Origin: Prevotellaceae bacterium
Lineage (GTDB): Bacteria > Bacteroidota > Bacteroidia > Bacteroidales > UBA932
Direction: 5' to 3'
Length of the DNA: 9,616 nucleotides
NCBI GenBank assembly: GCA_031264645.1
Contig: JAISDR010000224.1
Span: forward strand, 1-9,616
The notes under the pieces were generated by a model that ran no database searches, had not been told where the DNA came from, and saw only the letters and a program-made list of their open reading frames with translations. A program made the translations under genes and the position numbers. Of this stretch, positions 6,501 to 9,616 are shown one piece after another (position 1 is the first letter of the stretch; every line of letters starts with the position of its first letter).

Positions 6501-9062
6501 TCCTTTCGGCTGGGCAATCCCCACATATCTTTTGTACGGCGATATTTCCTTGCTCACATTGTCGATACTGAAATCGCCTCCTTCTTCAAAAACCCGTGTA
6601 ACGAAGTTTGCCCTGAGCTTGCCCGACGGCTTGTTGCCGACGTCGACTGTTTGCGAGAAATTGACCGTTCCTTCGCTGTTCAGGTTTCCCGAGAAAAAGG
6701 TCTTTTGATCCGCTTCAAAAGTTTTTGTAGGATCATCAAAGACATAGCCTTCAAATCCTTTAAATACAGTCTTTACCGGATTAAGGTACATGGATATTTC
6801 GGCGCTGAGGTTCTTAGCCGGCGCTCCGTGCAGCCACGAGGATGACAGCGAGGCTGCTATCGGGGCTTGCAGTTCCAGCTCGTCCTGCTGGAATGTCAGA
6901 TTTATTTTCAGCCTGTTAGGTTTGATTGTTTCCACTTTCAGGATTTTATTGAAGGAAACGCCGCCAACTTTCACCGACGCAAGCCAGTTTCCTGTCGGGG
7001 CGTCGTCATTTGTTTGATAAACAAAATTGTAGAAACCGTTCATTCCTCCTATTTTACTTTGCTTATTGACAACTCTGCCTCTGGCGTCCGTTATTTCCAG
7101 ACTTACAGGATGCGAAGCGGGGAGGCTGTTTTCCAAATCCTGAAGGATGAAAGTCAGGAAGATAGAATCCCCCGGTCTCCAAACGCCTCTTTCCCCGTAG
7201 ATAAATCCTTTTATTCCGTTTTTGACAGCGTCGCCGGCAACATCGAAACGGCTGAGCGATATCGACAAGCCTTCCGACATCTGCAAATAGCCTCTCTGCG
7301 CGCCCTGCCGGGCAATTGCGACAAATGGCTTTCCCTTTACTTCAACGTCGGCAAACCCTTCGGCATTTGTTATTCCCCTGCCGATCAGCTGCTGCTGGTA
7401 ATTGTAGATTTCCATCTCGACCGAAGACGCGGGAGTGATTGAATGTATATTTGTTACAATAAAACGCACCGAGTTTTTTGTCCCGATTTTGGCTACGATG
7501 CCGAGGTCGGAAGCAAGTATGTTTTTCGCGGCACGACACCTGCTGTTATCTCGGTAATATCGATCGCTGCAGGGACTGGAAGAATCTTCGTAATTCTCGT
7601 CGTCGTCATAGTAGTAATTATAGTATTCGTACTCGTAAATATTAGGGTTATCGTAGTTGTATTCCAGCTTTTTCAACTGTTCTTCATCGGAAAGATTCTC
7701 GGTATCCGCGCTTTCTTCTTCATCGCAATCCGTGATAGCCTGCTTTTTCGTAAAGAAAAGTTCGATTCTGTAAATTGCGCCCTGTTCGGGAGTTACCAGC
7801 TTCGACAAATCCAGCGCGTATGTACTCCAGCGGCGCAGTTCCTTGACCGTTCTGTTTTCGTCAAGACGAATGGTTTTGACTGCAATCAGCCGTCCGGCGC
7901 GCTTCAGTTCCGAATTTCCGCCGAGGGAGTTTACCTGTAAAAATTGCAGTACATTGTTCTCGTATATCTTTATCACTTTGGCAGTAACCGATTTTACCGA
8001 AACAGCCTGAAACGGCATAATTGTCCCGTTGCTCGAGGTCGGGAGTATGTTTCCTTTGCCCAGAAACTTGATTTCGGGACTGTTTGACTCGAAAAGCAGT
8101 TCTTCGGTATAGTTTTTCCCGAAACTGCCTCCGTTGGCGCTTTTCAGGCTCTCGAATACTGTCAGTGTAATCTGTCCCGTAAGCCTTTCGGAGGGATAAA
8201 GCAGTATTGTGTTCAGCGATACTCGATACGTAAAGCGGTATTCTTCGATGGAGACAATGCCTTTCAGATTCTGTTTGGCGTCGATGGGCGCCGAAAACCG
8301 GCATATAATGACCTGATTCCCGTCTTCGTCGCTCGAAGTGATTCCCAATATGTCGAACTCGTATTTGCTTGGTATCCTCAGTGTTTCGTCGTCCGTCAAA
8401 TCGCCGCCTATGCTTTTTGCGTCAAGATTCAATTTCAATTCGGACGCCGATTCGCCGGCTTTTATGCTGTCTATGGTAAAGGTATGCCTGTTGCCTTCGT
8501 GTTCCCACTTGACTGTCGGCGTTTTGTCATTCAGCTTGACCGTAAGCATTTTCTCCACCATAGCCGGCTCGGCATAATCGGAGATGTGCACTTCCCTGAT
8601 TAATTGAAACATGTGCGGCGCTGTCTCGCTGTATAGCTTCAAGCCTTCGCGCGACATGTAAAACGACGGCTTTATGGTCGAAAAGCTGAATTCGAACTTG
8701 CGAAACTCCTTGTCGACGTTTTTAACCGCTTTACCTACATCGAATTTCACGACATACCGCTGATTGATTTTCAGTTTCTCATCGGGAACAAAAGCAAAAC
8801 TGCGATTGTTCAGCATCTGTATATTCCCTTTTACCGAAGGCGAAATATCAAATAATTCATTACTTACGGATTCCTCCGAATCTAAATAAGATGGCTCGGA
8901 CAATTGTACAATGATGCTGGACTTGACAGAAATATCCCCGGAGGTAAACGCCTCAATATACGGATTATAACTCGGAGAAATATTTTCGTCGCTCTGCCCG
9001 GACTTGCACGAAACCAAAAACAGCGTAAATACAGTAATTAATAGTAAATTTTTTGTGCCCAT
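3516..9062 (-). CDS. Bacterial alpha-2-macroglobulin family lipoprotein with CLEQ thioester (1848 aa)
   Basis: Bacterial alpha-2-macroglobulins sit in the periplasm, trap attacking proteases by a bait region and an internal thioester, and are thought to protect the cell envelope. The start MGTKNLLLITVFTLFLVSC carries a lipobox (L16-V17-S18-C19), so the protein should be lipidated. Domains in order: N-terminal macroglobulin-like domains to about 430; an acidic Tyr/Asp-rich stretch at about 440-510; the MG2 domain around GERGVWRPGD (623-632); more MG-like domains; a bait-region-type domain at about 980-1135 with AVVDEGLLDLTRF; the A2M domain from F1184 (FKPVVTFIGPFTLNKG); the thioester domain with YPHGCLEQ (C1398, Q1401); and a C-terminal MG domain at about 1700-1848 ending GQWVEVVK. 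Length fits Bacteroidota relatives and the frame is unbroken. The pbpC gene that often accompanies such proteins is not in the window; tsaD follows by 11 nt. A TAnnTTTG lies at 9124-9131 and no Shine-Dalgarno is visible. Confidence 0.95.
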   Translation of the reverse strand: MGTKNLLLITVFTLFLVSCKSGQSDENISPSYNPYIEAFTSGDISVKSSIIVQLSEPSYLDSEESVSNELFDISPSVKGNIQMLNNRSFAFVPDEKLKINQRYVVKFDVGKAVKNVDKEFRKFEFSFSTIKPSFYMSREGLKLYSETAPHMFQLIREVHISDYAEPAMVEKMLTVKLNDKTPTVKWEHEGNRHTFTIDSIKAGESASELKLNLDAKSIGGDLTDDETLRIPSKYEFDILGITSSDEDGNQVIICRFSAPIDAKQNLKGIVSIEEYRFTYRVSLNTILLYPSERLTGQITLTVFESLKSANGGSFGKNYTEELLFESNSPEIKFLGKGNILPTSSNGTIMPFQAVSVKSVTAKVIKIYENNVLQFLQVNSLGGNSELKRAGRLIAVKTIRLDENRTVKELRRWSTYALDLSKLVTPEQGAIYRIELFFTKKQAITDCDEEESADTENLSDEEQLKKLEYNYDNPNIYEYEYYNYYYDDDENYEDSSSPCSDRYYRDNSRCRAAKNILASDLGIVAKIGTKNSVRFIVTNIHSITPASSVEMEIYNYQQQLIGRGITNAEGFADVEVKGKPFVAIARQGAQRGYLQMSEGLSISLSRFDVAGDAVKNGIKGFIYGERGVWRPGDSIFLTFILQDLENSLPASHPVSLEITDARGRVVNKQSKIGGMNGFYNFVYQTNDDAPTGNWLASVKVGGVSFNKILKVETIKPNRLKINLTFQQDELELQAPIAASLSSSWLHGAPAKNLSAEISMYLNPVKTVFKGFEGYVFDDPTKTFEADQKTFFSGNLNSEGTVNFSQTVDVGNKPSGKLRANFVTRVFEEGGDFSIDNVSKEISPYKRYVGIAQPKGTGFNNMLETDKNQMFDIVLLNKSGKTVSEQMDVKITVYKLGWSWWWSSSDNQLANFNYSRYATPLHEESIRISGGRGVFSYKASHNQYGFYLIKVTDKNGDHSAGTVAYYDWPGWGGRARQGSEGSTMLMFESDKKSYDAGESAIITFPSSNTAKALVSIENGTKVLSNYWVACEDGDTKIEIKTTSEMTPNVYVSITLVQPHAQTQNDLPVRLFGVIPVNVVDPETKLYPVLDTPESIRPEENYKVIVSEEKGKPMTYTLAVVDEGLLDLTRFRTPNPWDYFYAKEALGVNTWDMYESLIGAYGGRIEQLFAIGGDDAASANRTKVNRFKPVVTFIGPFTLNKGQKKTHNLKMHSYIGSVKVMIVAGDKKAYGNTEKVVPVKKPLMVLATMPRVIGPDEEIDLPVTLFSMDEKIKKVNVSVETNDLFTVLEENKRSVEFESAGEEMTTFKLKVKKQTGVGNVKVIAVSGNERSEYNVEIEVRTPNPPLTKVHSFVLEAGKSNSISEELHGMKGTNTGRIEASVIPPLNLGQRLNYLIQYPHGCLEQTTSAAFPQLYLNSVIDMNEKDRTSASYNVKAALNKLKNFAGYEGGFTYWPGESSYNDWTTSYAGDFMLEAEKKGFSLPSGLKQGWLKYQQKKARTWVMSSQKGSYYSYSQQDLDQAYRLYTLSKAKAPELGAMNRLKEDKTISVQTRWVLAAAYALAGQAEIADKIIENTGTSVKEYSSFSQTYGSSTRDMALIVDALLQMGRESAAFELVRSLSERLNSNRWMSTQTTAYALMGISRYAENLKNGSSINMDYTYNGSKNSVNSSKSIWVSSLGDLSSGRFDVSNKSQNSVYVQISTTGTPVEGNETAAENKIKLKVSFSDGKSIIDPAKLKQGTDFYAVIDVVNISPAGELYSNVALTQIFPSGWEIMNSRLLGIETGGDADNYDYCDIRDDRVYTYFSLKKPKQFRVKLTAAYVGRFYLPAAKVEAMYDGTISANNTGQWVEVVK

Positions 9063-9123
9063 AATAATTCAAATTTATAAAAATCAATAATATAGCCCAT
9101 ACTCTAATGCGTATGAATGAGTG

Positions 9124-9131
9124 CAAAATTA
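9124..9131 (-). promoter_or_regulatory. Bacteroidota -7 promoter element (TAATTTTG) for the macroglobulin operon
   Basis: The minus strand reads TAATTTTG, matching TAnnTTTG, 62 bp before the ATG at 9062. Transcription would begin near 9117, giving a leader of about 55 nt. A TTTTG lies 11 nt upstream, too close to be a normal -33 element. It is the only candidate seen ahead of the three-gene operon. Confidence 0.5.
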
Positions 9132-9192
9132 AGTATTTTTTTCAAAAGAGCGCGTTTTGTAAAACAAAAAAAATGCAGAGGTAATTATCAGT

Positions 9193-9344
9193 ATGAAAGT
9201 AGAGTCAGCAGGCAAATCAATCAAAGAGATATTTTCCATGCAAAAAAATACGGTGCGGCGGGTGTTGTGTTTAGTTTGCTGTTGCCGGATGGTTCGGTCG
9301 ATGAACAGAGAACCGTGGAACTGGTTGCTGTTGCAAAAAATTAG
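9193..9344 (+). pseudogene. Probable remnant of a CutC (copper homeostasis) family gene
   Basis: In the frame ending at the TAG at 9342-9344, codons from 9228 read DIFHAKKYGAAGVVFSLLL, then PDGSVDEQRTVELVAVAK. This resembles the central part of CutC proteins, where a helix ending in KxxGADGVVFG leads into xPDGxID and an ELVxxAK helix. CutC is a TIM-barrel protein of about 200-250 aa once linked to copper handling. Only about 38 codons match. The CutC signature TFHR that should follow does not appear in any frame before further stops. A different frame has ATG at 9193 giving MKVE, the usual CutC start, after agaggt, so the remnant may join the start to the middle by an internal deletion plus frameshift. 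That N-terminal part is weak. It is the only plus-strand coding signal here. An unrelated short frame is the alternative. Confidence 0.5.
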
Positions 9345-9361
9345 GCGTACGACAAAATTCC

Positions 9362-9400
9362 GTATCTCAATTCCCCGCAGGGGATGATATCAATAGAAAC
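9362..9400. repeat. Single CRISPR-repeat-like sequence (hairpin, GAAAC end)
   Basis: The stretch begins gtatctcaattcccc, has a five-bp stem tcccc/gggga (9372-9376 with 9380-9384) around a gca loop, and ends atcaatagaaac at 9400. Size, central short palindrome and GAAAC end resemble a type I or III CRISPR repeat. Only one copy exists in the window, with no spacer pattern and no cas gene, so this is not an array. Chance resemblance is quite possible. Confidence 0.25.
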
Positions 9401-9469
9401 AAAGTAATAGACACAGTACAACTCCGTTAGTACCTAACAAGTCAAATTAATGCATTATTTGGCAAGAAA

Positions 9470-9616
9470 TTAAAAATTAAAAGCGGGAATGATTACCATT
9501 TCCTTAATTTTAAGTGCCATAACAATTGTTTCCTTTCCCAGTTTAGTGAGATAATATTTGTAGGAACCGGTCGCTTTTTTGATCAGTCCGTGTACTCTCA
9601 GCCGCTTGATCAGGCG
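9470..9616 (-). CDS. C-terminal end of a winged-helix-like DNA-binding protein, cut by the right edge
   Basis: The minus strand is open from 9616 to the TAA at 9470-9472 and gives 48 residues, beginning RLIKRLRVHGLIKKATGSYK and then reading YYLTKLGKETIVMALKIKEM. The pattern of a basic helix, then GLIKK, a short beta turn with YKYYLT, and a closing helix is that of a winged helix-turn-helix. Similar C-terminal segments are familiar from unnamed proteins in several phyla, but I cannot name the family or say whether it is a regulator or part of a mobile element. It reads toward the CutC-like remnant and the macroglobulin operon, with about 340 nt before the promoter element at 9124-9131. The start and most of the protein lie outside the window. 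Confidence 0.55.
   Translation of the reverse strand, partial: RLIKRLRVHGLIKKATGSYKYYLTKLGKETIVMALKIKEMVIIPAFNF

Noticed and set aside
4836..8577. Many plus- and minus-strand frames of 60-220 aa within the macroglobulin gene
   Set aside because: They are shadows of a long intact gene and show no domain-like sequence of their own.
9426..9438. Small inverted repeat gttag-tac-ctaac
   Set aside because: Five-bp arms are expected by chance and no T-run or gene end is associated.

Overview
The window most likely comes from a chromosome of the phylum Bacteroidota (Bacteroidales-like). This rests on: a lipoprotein bacterial alpha-2-macroglobulin and a TsaD that both read like Bacteroidota family members; a GH78-type rhamnosidase start; starts without clear Shine-Dalgarno sequences but with A/T-rich leaders; and several TAnnTTTG elements, the -7 promoter motif of this phylum, placed before genes. 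The exact genus cannot be read from the sequence.

Layout, left to right. Positions 1-360 (minus) hold the N-terminal part of an alpha-L-rhamnosidase gene that runs off the left edge and carries an in-frame TAA where the family has a tyrosine. Positions 361-719 have no gene but hold several short repeats and hairpins. Positions 720-1073 (minus) encode a small, charged, uncharacterised protein. Its upstream region (1074-1516) contains a 21-bp tandem array with a 63-bp higher-order pattern and, beyond it, a TAnnTTTG element that would place the array in the gene's untranslated leader.

Positions 9062 down to 1517 look like one leftward operon of three genes: a 1848-residue lipoprotein alpha-2-macroglobulin with a CLEQ thioester motif, tsaD 11 nt behind it, and an Rpn-type PD-(D/E)XK nuclease that overlaps the tsaD stop by ATGA. 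A second TAnnTTTG lies inside the last codons of tsaD, so the nuclease may also be transcribed alone. TsaD (tRNA t6A synthesis) is a housekeeping enzyme, while the macroglobulin acts in the periplasm and the nuclease is an accessory gene of mobile or defence type. They share transcription rather than an obvious pathway.

Positions 9063-9616 look like a decayed boundary. There is a promoter element for the macroglobulin gene, a short plus-strand fragment resembling the middle of CutC, a lone hairpin sequence ending in GAAAC that resembles one CRISPR repeat, and the C-terminal end of a winged-helix-like protein entering from the right edge.

I see no clear new multi-gene system. The best leads are the 21-bp array in a probable leader, the tsaD 3' end that reads through the nuclease promoter, the interrupted rhamnosidase, and the relic-rich right end. 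No tRNA, rRNA, complete insertion sequence or CRISPR array was recognised.
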